From Auanema rhodensis (lineage: Eukaryota > Nematoda > Chromadorea > Rhabditida > Rhabditidae): a DNA stretch of 64,000 bases. The position numbers and the translations under genes were made by a program. The notes beneath the pieces were generated by a model. The model worked only from the letters and a program-made list of their open reading frames with translations. It was not told the origin of the DNA and did not search any database. Position 1 is the first letter of the stretch, and each line of letters begins with the position of its first letter. The stretch lies in assembly GCA_964057225.1 (NCBI GenBank), contig OZ059896.1, positions 13,686,501 through 13,750,500 of the forward strand, written 5' to 3'. Of the stretch, positions 37,814 through 50,500 are shown one piece after another.

Positions 37814-38801
37814 ATTTTTTCTTTCTCTATTACTATTGTGTTTCTGATATTTTGTATATTTCTCTTCTCATCTTAATCTCACATATTCTATCTTGGCCTT
37901 CTCTTATCCATAATTGTATGTTTTTTCTCGCTCTCATTTCATCCAATGGCTCTCCTGCATTTTTTTATTCTCACTTAGCCATCAGCTCTCTTTCTCTTTC
38001 TCTGCCTCTCTCTCTCTTTTTTCCTTTAGTTGATCGATGAAAACGGCTAGATAGAAGCAGGCCAAGAATCTGTTTCGTCCTGGCATTCGGTTCATCATGG
38101 ATAAGGCTTTCAAACATAGCAAAAACGTGCTTTAAAAGAGGATGACGAAGAGAGAAGGCGGAGAGTTTAGTGAAAAGGGATGAACACCCAACAACTCTGA
38201 TAATTCAACTAAAATGCTATAAGCTTTTAAAACATTTCTATATATTCATTTGTTTTTTCAATTTCATTTTTTTCTCTTATTCAATTATAATCTCGAACGT
38301 TTTATATAATTTCATCATCATTTAACTACTATTTTCCCAAATTAGTAATAATATTTTGATTCTAAAAGATAGTTTTATGAAGAATAATTTTCAAATTAGG
38401 ATGATAGAGATAGAGAAATATATAGAAATTTCATAGTAGAAGAGTCGAGAGTGAGAGAGAAAGAGGAAAATGTGATGAATGGCAAGCGGGTAGTAGAGGC
38501 AGGTTTGTCAACAAACTGGACAAACATTGTTTTAGCTCTCATAGTATCAAATTCTATCAGCTTTCCATTTTAGATACGTTCTTCGTTTAGCTATTTTCTA
38601 TTAATTTTTTGCTTTTTTTTCGTAAAAAATAAAGAAAACAACATTTATATTCGAAGAAAAGTTTGCTTGTGTACTCTTTGAAGTTATGTTTGTCGATCAT
38701 GTTATATACAACATATAATAGCTCCATACTTCACATATATTTAAGAATTATTTATTATGTATTCAAAGGTCTTTCTTAGTTGTTCCGAAGAAACAGTTGT
38801 T

Positions 38802-38908
<107 letters not shown>

Positions 38909-40790
38909 TTCTTAGTTTCTATTCTCTTAATATCAAAACTTCCATTTTAGGTTACACGTTGCTAGGTTATGCCGGATATAGGCTTCGTTTAGTTCTGTTC
39001 AAACTGGTGCTAACACTTCATCAGCACTAACTTCCTATTTACAACTTTTCCATCAAAAAAAATAATTTCATATAACTCCTAACTATATCTATTCAACTCT
39101 TGGTATATCATGATAAACATAAGTTTTATGCGCTATCCCGTTTTTCCAGCCTTTTATGACAAACAAGCGGTCGGAAATGACAAACAAGCCTCATTCCCTC
39201 AGGGGTTTTAACCTTTTTCTGCCCTGATTTTCGCAATACAACACCAGCGTTCCAAAATAAGCATCATTTCAGAATTATGAATAAGCTTGTGGGTATCCAT
39301 GCCTTCAAATAACGTGCTTGGTTCTTCTTTTTCATTTTTGAATGAACCCAGCTTCCAAGCATCCACTCAAAGCTTATCTTGCAACATTTTCTTTTTAATT
39401 TTTAAAAATTAAATTTAATTCATGAATTAAACACAAATTTCTTTTTCATATATGTCTCATCCAATATTCATGAAATATGGAACTAAATAACAAACTGAAT
39501 TTTTTAAAATTTCTTTGCTTGTTTCTCATTTTGTTTTTTCATGAAAATTTTTATTTTTTCACCAAAAATGAGAGAAAGGCGACAAAGTGATTCACCTTTT
39601 GCTGTCCAACTGAGTTAGAAATGTTTCAATTCCCATTCAAAACCACAATAATCCTTCTCATTTGCAATTTATCTTCTTTCTCTCGCATTCATTTTATTTT
39701 TCGTTTTTCCTCTATATATCCATCCTTGAAAACGATGTGTCTAAATGCCAAATATAAGTATGAGGTCAAATTATTTCTCGAAAAATAATAATTTTCATAT
39801 CAACATGTCAACTTATATAGTATTTAGCTAATATTATAATTATTATTATTTATTTTTTAAATAAAAACTAGATAGGGCAAATAATCTATGGCTACGGATG
39901 GTTTTTTCCTGTCAAATACATCTCTCATCGTTTTCTCTCTCTCTTTCTCCCTCCTTCTCTCTCTCCCTCCTCCCCTCTCTCTCTTTCTTTCTCTCTCTCT
40001 CAATCTCAATCTCTTTTATTCTTCGCTATATCTCCTAGTTGAGGAACAAGAAATATATGATGTGTTATATGCAATCTAAATTGTATTCAACATATAGAAA
40101 TTATGATACATATGTGTATCTCAAACAATTTCTGAAAACATTGAAAATTAAATCTTCGCCTAACCTTATTTCCTATAACTTTCATTATTCCTCCCATCCT
40201 TCAGCTTCAGCCTTTTTTGCAACAAACATGAGAGGAAAGATTATATCTACATATAACTATTGACTATATTGTATAGTTAGTTTAATACTTTGCTATTTTT
40301 TCTTTTCTGAATAGTTTTTCAAGAGGTTCCGAATTCATTGCAACTAACATCTAAACATTTACAGAGAAACAATTCGTTCAAACTTGTTTTACAACTTTAA
40401 TACCTTTTTCCTCCCGAAAAAAATTGACATAACCTTTTTTTCTTTACAATATTTTTTCTCACCGCAACCGCTAATGCTATATGGCATGTTAAAAATGAGA
40501 ATTCACGTGAAAATTACTTGAAGATGGCGTTATCTTGATATTGTCATGGTCAGAGTGATCGTGTAAATTAGTCGTTAACCCTTATTCTACTTTTTCAAGC
40601 ATTTCTTGTATTCTGTTTTTTCAAAACGAAGATCAGAAACTTGAAACTTACATCTGTTGTTGTGGTTATGTTTTCGTATTCCATTACAATTTAAAGTTTT
40701 TTTTGTGTTCATTTTACTTTTTTCTTAAAAAAATAGAACAATTGGTTATACTTACATATCTCTTTGTTCAATAAACTTATTAGTTTCCCC

Positions 40791-40793
<3 letters not shown>

Positions 40794-40872
<79 letters not shown>
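40794..40872 (+). repeat. (CT)n microsatellite
   Basis: Nearly perfect TC array of about 39 units. Confidence 0.97.
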
Positions 40873-40875
<3 letters not shown>

Positions 40876-41985
40876 CCTTCTTATGATCGAATATACTTTT
40901 TCATGAGAATTGTATGTTTTACTACTTGTAAATATCTATTTACATGTACAAGACCATTATGCACATAATTCTTAAATGAAAGGATCATCACCCTCATCGA
41001 CATCATCATCAAGAGAATGTTTCTTCCCCATCTACTTCAGCTTTTCACTGTGTTCTCCGCCAACCTTCCTCTCTCTGAGCTACCACCCCACCCCTATTCT
41101 CCTCATCATCGTGTGGACAAGCAAATGACTTCAGAAGAATATTTGTTGTTCATTTAACTATCTTCTTAGACTTTCATCATACAACAACTATATTGATCAT
41201 ACTTCAATTATATATTCTACATTTCTCTAGATATTTGTAGTAAAAACGTCAACAAATCTTTTCAACTTGTCTACTTTTCAATTTTTTCTTTGAAAACGAG
41301 TAAAGTAAAGTTAACGATGAAAATTCTATTAAACTCAAAATGCCTTAGTTTTCTGCTGATGTCCGGGTTAATGTCATAAAAAAATTTAAGAAAAATTAGA
41401 TTGCAAATCTTGTTCTTCTTCAAAAATCTCTAAAGATTCTATTTTCTTTCGTTCTATTTCTTAATTCCAACAACAAAGAACCAAAAAAAGAAACATCGTT
41501 ACCATCAACAGCTTCTTCCTTGATTGTCTTTCTTGTGTTTCCTGTGTCACCCTGCTTCTCTCTTGACTCCTTCTCTTTCTTTCACTTTCTCTCTTTCTAG
41601 CATTTTCCTTTTTCCTTTTTTGGTCCATTTCTCATTTTCTCTCTTTCCCTCCCTCCCTCTCTTTTTCTCTTTCTGATCTCTATTACTTGTCATCTTTGTA
41701 TTCATCGTCATCTTCTTTTTCTTCTTCGTATTTCTTCGACCTCAGGATCTATTTTCTTCTTTTTTTTGTTCTTTTTTCCCCCAATCCTTTAACTATCAAC
41801 AATGGCAACTTTCATTACATGGCTGTGCTCTCTCAACTCTCTCAACTATTTCAAAAATTCTAATTAACTTCAAACTTCCGAAGAAATTCAGAGTTTCATA
41901 GGGTTGAAAGCACAATTTATTTTATGTTATTTTACTCTTCATATTCGTCAAATGACCTTCCAAACATGTTTATTTCAGTGAAACC

Positions 41986-43492
41986 ATGAAACTGTTACTT
42001 CTCTTTGGTTTTGCCACTGTTGCTTTGGCCGGAAGAATGAAGAATAAGGATGACATGAGAAACCTTCTAGTAAGAATAAGGTAAATCATTCATTCAATAT
42101 TTTATGATTTTCATTAAAAATAAATTTTTAGTGATATTCCTGTTGGCTCTTGTGGTGGTGATTCATATTTTGGACTTGGTATCATGAATGGCACGTTGGA
42201 AAAATGTGATGACTGGCAGAAGACTGACCCTGAAGATATGAAGACTTATGAAGAATGGAAATGTAAAAGCCTTCGAGGTTAGTAGTAATTCATTAAAATT
42301 TTATCGTATAATCTTTTATTAACAAGTAATTATTTGAATCGAAATTTCAGTGAACGGTAAGATGGTTGACGATAAGTGTGTATGTGTTGACGGTTGGAAA
42401 GGACCTATTTGTAACGAGCACATCACATGTGAAGCTGGCTATTCTCTTCAACAGAGAAAGTAAGAATTTCTTTTTTTTTGTATTTTCTTCCCTCAAATTG
42501 TCTTTCAAAATGAGTTTTCATTTAAAGCAACAAATGAGAATCATAAGCAGCTATTATATGAAAAGAAACAAAAAAATGAGTAAAAATACAAATTAAGAAA
42601 AAAAAGAAATTTATTATTTATTATTTAAATACAAATAAACAAATAAAAAAACCATTAATTTCAGGTGCATTGCTAATATCTGTAAACAGGGAGGAGAATT
42701 GGCAGTCGGAAAGAATGCAATCGAATGCATTTGCCCAGTAAGCCATTTTTTTATTCGGGGGAAAAATAAGTTGGAAATCAAATAAATTGTTATTTATGTA
42801 TAATTTGAAAAAAAAATGTTTTTTATATTAAACGAGGATAATTCATTAGTTTGATTTTCTTTTTTCAGATTCCATGGGATGGAGCTCATTGTGAGCGTTT
42901 GGCTTGCTGGAGAAAAACGAATTTCGGACAAGATAAGAGATTCGCCAACAATGTAGATACATGTAAATGTGGAAAGCATTATTCTGGTGAAAATTGTGAC
43001 GTTATTGAGACTTGTTATAATGGATCAAAGCCTGTCGATGGAAAGTAAGTTTTGAAGCAAATAAGTGTTTCAAATGTTAATTATTCATCAGATGTACCTG
43101 TGCACCTGGATTTGGTGGAGAGATCTGTGATCGTACTTGTCCTCGAGGACAACTTACGTAAGATTCATAATAATTTTAAAAATTAGAAAATTAGTCAATC
43201 ATACAATATCAAAAATCAAAATATTTGAAAAAGAACAACCGAATGAAGTGCGTGGTCGAATTAAAATGATTTCAAGTGAAAACTCAAGTAAACGTATATA
43301 GTAAATACAAAAGAAAACAAGTCTATACATTTAGATATAACTTATTTTTAGAAAGTATTTTCAAAAATATTAGTATATTTATTGTAAAATATTTTGTGAT
43401 AATCTTGTGATTTCAGATGCTCATCTGGACTTCTTTCTAGCTCCTTCGTCACTATTTTGGCTGTTGCTCTACTAATCTGTTTCAGATCATGA
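41986..43492 (+). CDS. secreted EGF-repeat protein with probable GPI anchor
   Basis: Seven or so exons from ATG 41986, seven bases after TTATTTCAG (probable trans-splice acceptor), to TGA 43490-43492. MKLLLLFGFATVALAG is a signal peptide. The mature chain of about 230 residues is Cys-rich. It contains four CxCxxxxxGxxC endings typical of EGF-like modules: CVCVDGWKGPIC, CICPIPWDGAHC, CKCGKHYSGENC and CTCAPGFGGEIC. Before them is a non-EGF head with SCGGDSYFGLGIMNGT and a glycosylation-type NGT. The C-terminus (SSGLLSSSFVTILAVALLICF, one more residue than a typical helix) follows a small-residue patch and ends almost at once, so GPI attachment or a tail anchor is likely. I do not recognise an orthologue; it would act outside the cell or at its surface. 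Confidence 0.8.
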
Positions 43493-45373
43493 GCAAATGA
43501 TTAAATTATGCATCGTTTATGTAAATTTAGATTTAAATTGAATGGATACTTTAAATTTAAAATTTAATTTTTATAATCAAAAGAAAAGATAAAATCCTTC
43601 TAACTCTTATGAATGAGCTTAATTTTTTTTTTTTTCGAAATTTTATTTTTTGATTTTAATATGTTATGGCAAAATATGTATAATGATCTACATATTAGTT
43701 AAACATTTGAATCGATTAATTAATTTTGAAGAAAAAAGAAAAGATTTTTCGATTCCATAGCTTTTGCAAATCATTCAATTTCATAATTGCCCTACATAAT
43801 TCGGAAGAAATTTTAGTATTTCTTCTTTCAATCTTCTTCGTCTTCAGTCTCTTTCTTCTACAACTACTACTACAATTACTGTATCGTTGTTGTCTTCTAT
43901 ACTATTCTTCCCTATTTTTATTCTTTTAATGTTTCCTATTATAGTTCAAAAATATTTTTTTCACAAAACATTGTCAATTCGATATTGACAGAAAGTTAAC
44001 GAAAGAAATATTGTTAGAAACCTAGTTAGTAGCGTAAGATGGAAAGAGTCTCTACATGTCCCCTATCCCCATCATAACCTTCAGAAATTTTTATAAAATT
44101 TCCAAGAAGATATTCATTATTCTTCAATTTTTCTTGTCAACTTGCCACTTTCATGTAAGCTTAGTTGTTTTTTTAATTATCTGCTGTTTTATTGCATATA
44201 TATAAAACATTTTAATAAATGTATCATGTAATTTTTAGTTAATATAAGTAAATATATATATATTATATATACTATGAAAAGGAACAAAAAAGGAATTTGA
44301 ACTATACGATTACATATGAATCCATATAACATTTTCTCCAAAAAATTGAAGCAAATGAAGCTTTTCATGAAGAGGTATCTATATTATAATTTATGATTAT
44401 ATTCAATCTAACAAAGAGTAACTTGCTAACATGCTTCATTGTAAAACGTCAAATCAAATGCACATTTTTTCAAAAAAAAAGTTATAATAAGAAAGAAAAG
44501 CGAAAATGATAAGAAATCTTCTTGCTCATGAGAATTTGTCATATTTTCTAAACAACGACTTATTTTGTTTTCTTTGTTTTCTTTATAATAACTAATTCTA
44601 ATCTAAATATGTAATTATTAATTCTTCAATTTGATACTATTATTCAAAACTAAGCAGACAAAGTTTTTTTTAGAAAAACAACAATTAGATAAGCTTCAAT
44701 GAATATAGTACTTTCCAGATGAAATGTGTTTTAGATCATTTTTGGTTAAATTATATATAAAACGACGGAAATGATATAGTATATCCTCATTTAGATTATT
44801 CCTTTTTCATTTAATTTCCTATATTCTCAATCTGTTTTCTGTCTCTTTCTCTCTCTCTCTAAATTGACACGCATATCACTATTGAGATAATAAGCTCAAA
44901 TTGGTCATTTATGTATCCACGTACAGAATATAAAAAACTATAAAAAATTCCAAAATTAGAAAAATATAAATGTTTTCCGGTGATCTTATCATATTATTAA
45001 ATTATGTCCGTTAAAATTACTTAAAAGCTATGTATACATATATAGCACATGTTCTCGCTATACTATCTATCAATCGAAAGACGTTATTGTACATTAGTCT
45101 TTCTACTTCTTATAATCGTATACAAAAGCTTTCTTATTGAAACTTATCCTTTTGATATTATCAGGTAAAAAATACGTTTTTCATTCAAATTTGTTTTCAT
45201 TAAATCCCCGTTTGTCTAACTTGACTCTTTCGCTCTATGGTCTATTGTTGGAAGAATAAAATCTTCTGCTCAAGCTTCAGCCCTCCTTTCTACTAATCCT
45301 TCTCAGTCCTCTCGCCCCTTCCTGTTCTTGCCACTTCTTTTATCTCAATGATTTTATTTATAATTAATCGACT

Positions 45374-45413
<40 letters not shown>

Positions 45414-45850
45414 CACCTTTTCCCATTTCTTTTTTTTTTGAATATACATACATGTATATCTCTGATAATTGTAGACTTTCAAAAACGTATTTTGCTATTC
45501 TCCGATTCAAAATTCTATATTCTGGACTCAGTGATTCAAATTTTATTTTAAATACAATCCATTTAAGCTACAACTATTTTAATATATTATTGAAGCATAA
45601 TAAAATTTAATTTTTTAAACAAAAAATCATATAAAGTCTGTGTTTTCAACACTAAGCTCTGTTTCAGCCATTTATTCTCCCAGCTTTCCTTTTTCTCAGC
45701 TCTCATCTCAACTTCCTCACATTCTCAGTAGGATCAGCAAATCTTTTCTCGGCTTCTCTATCGTTCTTGTCATTCTTTCTTTGCGAGTTCTATATAAGTA
45801 TTCCACAGAGACACTGACAACCTGCTGTTCTTCTAATTTCTATATCAAAT
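43493..45850. other. intergenic between EGF-repeat and second receptor genes
   Basis: AT-rich with no supported coding region. It includes the TA-repeat below. A 67-codon frame at 43726-43929 is low-complexity. Confidence 0.5.
45375..45412. repeat. (TA)n microsatellite
   Basis: About 19 TA units. Confidence 0.95.
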
Positions 45851-47214
45851 ATGGAAGAAGAAACACATTTGATTCTTTGGCATGAACCACAGTATACATC
45901 TTCCGCAGCAATACTTCAACGTTTCGGAATCTTTTTCGTCTTCTCAACAGTTCTAACAGTTGGATTTGTACTAAATTTATTTGTAGCTTATCGTATGACG
46001 AAATTAGCTAAGCGTGATCGAAGTCAGGTAACTTATTTGAAATCGAAACCGATCTTCCTATTCATCCAAATATTTTCAGTTTTTCAATGGAACTGGAATA
46101 TTCTTACTTGTGATGTCTGTTAGTGATTTAACATCCTTAATCACAATTTACATTCAACTTATTTTAATATTCTTCAAATCCGATTTACCAGAAATTATCC
46201 AGAGTATTTTGTGTAAAGTATATTAGATGTTTATGTAAAAAATCTATTTTTATTTTTATTTTAGCTTACTGAATATATCAATCACATTGCTTTTACTCAA
46301 TCTATGTATTGCTGGTTATGTATGTCAGGATTACGGTATCTAGCGGCAATGCATCCATTACAATACTCAACAGTTTGGAGAAACCCATTAATTGCTATTA
46401 TAGCAACACTAATTATTGCTCTAGTTCTAAATCTTCAACTATTCACTACTATTGAAGCCACACCCAGTCGAGGATGTTCAGCAACCACTAATGTATGTTT
46501 CATCTTATAATCTGCCATTTACGCACATCTCACGCTATTGTTTAGATGACTTTTGTGATTTATGACTTGGTTGATGCTATCATCAGCTTTGCCATACCTT
46601 TTTGGCTCATTCTGTGGATGGATCTTCGAGTTTTGTGTGGATGTAATCGCAGAAAAACGTCTGATCCTTTACTTCAAGTTGTTTTTCACAAAGTCGATGA
46701 AGATACAGAAAAGGTTTCATTCATACAATTTTTGAACTGTTAACAGGCTTTACATATTTCAGTTACGAAAGAAGAATATGCGCCGTTTCATGATTGTTAC
46801 TTTGGTCAGCCTTGTTCTAGCTTTTCCTGAGATTTGTTTGAGCACGGCCCGTGTACTCCTAGGACCAAATTTGCAGGTTTCATCCTTACTATTCCATAGC
46901 GTCAAATTCCTCTTCTATGTTCGAGTAAGTTGAATACAATCAGATACCTCAGTTTGTATTGTTTGTTTCAGTTCTCCTTCAATGCATTCTATCTCACTGC
47001 ATACGTATTCGATCGAAATGTCTTATCCAAAACTTCGTCATCTCGACAACTCTCCTTATCGATCCGTCGCTTAGAAGAGAATCCATCAATTATTTTACGA
47101 GAACGTAGTAATACTGTATCATATAGAGCAACAACACCAATACCAGTCTTAACAAGAAATAGTTCTTGCATTATTCTGGATTCATTATCCGATACAAAAC
47201 GTGAATGGGTTTAG
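45851..47214 (+). CDS. divergent rhodopsin-type GPCR with LRY and NAFY motifs
   Basis: Six exons from MEEETHLILWHEP (45851) to TAG 47212-47214. Seven hydrophobic spans are present: FVFSTVLTVGFVLNLFVAY (TM1 with Asn); LLVMSVSDLTSLITIY (TM2 with Asp); SILCKLTEYIN with the TM3 Cys; a TM3 end reading CMSGLRYLAAMHPLQY, so DRY is LRY; TM4 with a following GCSATTN that can pair with the TM3 Cys; TM5 DAIISFAIPFWLIL; TM6 LVLAFPEICLS; and TM7 FSFNAFYLTAYVFD, where NPxxY has become NAFY. A Ser/Arg-rich C-tail follows. Nematodes have many orphan receptors of this kind; I cannot assign a named group or ligand. Confidence 0.85.
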
Positions 47215-47596
47215 AAGAGCATTGCATTTTCTTCTCCTATTTCAATCACTCTCCATTTTTTTTCCCTGTAATTCTTTATTTGGAAAAAAAGAAAGAAGAG
47301 TGTTTTGTATATAGCAAAATGTCATATAAGACTACTCTGATTTAAGGAAATCAGATCAATTACGAGTATTAATGAATAAAGCTTAACGCTGAAATCTTTA
47401 TAGATAATAGATGTATATACAGATAACATTAAGAAAATACACGCATTCATGATAAAAAGCTTGTGGCAAGTAGAAAGTACATAAGACTAAGTCTATGGGA
47501 AATATTTCAAATTATACAATGATGTTATACAAATCAATGAAATCAAACTTAATCCTGTAAGAAATTAATTTTTTCTTCATCTCCGTATGGCAATGT
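47215..47596. other. convergent 3' flanks
   Basis: A gap of about 380 bp between the stop codons of two convergent genes. An AATAAA at about 47374 serves the receptor gene. Nothing else was seen. Confidence 0.55.
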
Positions 47597-50500
47597 TCAA
47601 AGTTCACCTTTACGTAGAGCTCGTCTTATAGCTCTGCGTTCCGACAAGAACATGGGATGACGTCGTACGAACTCAGCCATCTAAATCAAAGGCTTATCGT
47701 AATCTAGAAGTTCAGCTCATTTTAATTTTTTCTTTTTTGGGAAAAACAAGCTCAAAATGAACGTCAGCATGCTCCACATAATCCGGTAAGAATACATAGT
47801 TTTAAAAGTTTTTAAGTTTGTAATCACTTTAGAAAACAGAAAAATTGGAAAAAAAATCAAATTTGCATAAAATAAAAAATAAAAGGAAGTAATGTTTTAC
47901 TTTCTCTAAATTCTTCTGAAATTCTATCGGATCAAAACGATAATTGGCAAATTTCTTGTGTGGCTTGCCTAATGTCGGATGTATTTGAACTTTATCAGGT
48001 TCAATCAGATGTTCCTAAATAGTCAAATAGTTTTATTACTTCTTGAGGTAGGTCCTACCTTTCCTTTGGGCCATGTGAAGTACTTTACACCTCTTAATCG
48101 TGCCAAATCGTAATAACATGTTGGATCATCGCAATGATATCTGAAATGAAAAACTTGATCTCGAGAAAACTATAAGGCTTGACTGATTAATAGAATTGTC
48201 AACATCTATTATATACACCATTTGGCTTTTTTAACATTATAAAGATGAATATGCTTGATATTCTTCAAAATCTTAATTTTCATTTTATAATCTGTAAAAT
48301 ATGAGGAATTAATAAGCATTTTCATTCGGTTAAAATAATTTTGTTAGTTTAGTTATTAGTTTGGTTAATAGTTTCTCCTAATAGACAAGGTTTCTTCTAG
48401 ATGAAAAGATCTCGACAGGAGTCTAAATCTTTTCAAAGAGCGTATATCCTCTTCAAATCTATTATCAAAAAATATTAATAATAATTAAAGCTTCTAAATG
48501 AATAAAAAATAATAGATGTGCTATATATGTACTGAATCAAATCATTTTGATATTCATCAAATACAATGATGACGCAAATAGCCAATGTGAAATATGGCCT
48601 TTTAATCCTTTTTTTCATATCAGTTTGCTTGCAAAGACAGTTTTCCGTTTTCCTTCTAAGCCTGATATAGAGAATATAAATAAATATTTGTAATCATAAA
48701 GATTTTGAGAATATCTAAGCCCTTTTGCAGAATTAGGATTAAAACTAAAAAGATAAAGCAAGCGCATGTCACACAAAACTTACATCTCCATTACAGCAGC
48801 CCAATCAGGTAAAAAGAGAAGATGTGTTAATCCGCTACCATGCATACCGATGAAAATATCAGAGTTATAAGTAGTTTCTAATTGGAGTTTGAAAGGCATT
48901 TGTCTGAATTATATTAAAATAAAATTTAGTTTATTTCCCAAATAATATACTAACGGGTTGTAATCAACTACATTGACTTCAACATCAGGAACCTTTCTGG
49001 CTACCTCGACAATCTGAAAACAAAATTATTTATTATTATTATTATTTGAAATCGAAAAAAACTGAAAAAGATTTCAATAATAATAAATAATCACTTCACA
49101 TGTTTATCATATTTCAATCATTTTCACGTTTGACGTAGTAAAATTCTACTGTGTCACTTCGTCTAAATCATTTCAAAGCTTATTTTAAAAATTACTGGTG
49201 AGCTGTGCGGTTGCATTCATACTTCTGCAACATCATTTTTTTTCATTTCTAAACCATTATTATTTTTTTCTTCATCTGTATGATCTATGAGCAAGCTGTT
49301 GCTCGCATTTTCATTTTTTTTTGTTCTAAATTAACATTGAAGGTGTTAATAAATCTTACGAAAATAATCTAAAAAATCTGTGATATAACTAAGTCAAGAC
49401 AGCATTTCATTTCGAGAGAGGGAACAGTGAGTAGGCTTAAGTGTAATGGTGAGCATGCTGAACAGCCGAAGGGTCCTGAGTGACATTATAACATTTTCTT
49501 CCGGCCTATTGACTTGATTTTATTGATTCTATGAATATTTTGTCTAATATTTTTTATTTTGTTCCAGAAATTTAGTATTATGTATCAAATGGTCAGCTAA
49601 CTGATCGGTGAATAACCATTGGTATATCTTATAGCACTTCATAATCCGGTGTGAGTTATCAGAGAATAAGCCAACATCTACTATGGCTGGCCCAGTTCCA
49701 TATCGAACGCATGACAATAAGGTAAATGTTTGATTTTTCACCAAGATTCGATGAATCCATGGAAAAGTTTCAGTATGCTCCATCATTTCCTCCTGTTGTA
49801 TATTACCGTGATACTTATGGTTTTGATAAAGATAAACGAGATTCGACTACTGATGGTAGTGATAACGATAGTATAACGACAAAGAGCACAAGTTTGTCGG
49901 AAGTTTGATACAAATGATTCGAATGTGTTTCAGTTCGAACTACAATGAATAACATTCATCCAATGGGTATGTACGAAAGTACTGGTTCACGACGAACGAA
50001 CATGACCCAGTCATATCAGGTAACTAATCTCATAGAATCAAAGTTCTCAACATTGTCTTTGTAGGTTGAACAAGTCACAACTAATCGTATTTTAACCGCA
50101 AGTCCACGTACCCTATTAACTCTAGCTTTAGTAGCATTCGCCAGTGCAATTCAGCTCGTACGTCTTGGTTCATAATAGAGAAAAATCAACAAATTCTCCC
50201 ATTTCAGCTCATATTTGCAATAATTAGCATTTTTTATGATGGCTGTCCTTATTATATTGCTATAGTTCTTATTATTCTGCTACTATTTAATACATTGGTT
50301 ATATTAATATTTACAAAATGTCGTCCAACAAGGACATGGCTGGTATGTGGCTTTTCATTTTAAGCTTGTCCCTCCTTCCCTCCCTTTTTTCTCCCTTTTC
50401 TCTGTTGTTCTCTCTCTTAGGAAACCGTTTTTGCATAATTGAATAAGAAAAGCAAATATTATGAGAGTGGATGAGATGAAGTAATCAAATCGATCAGTAT

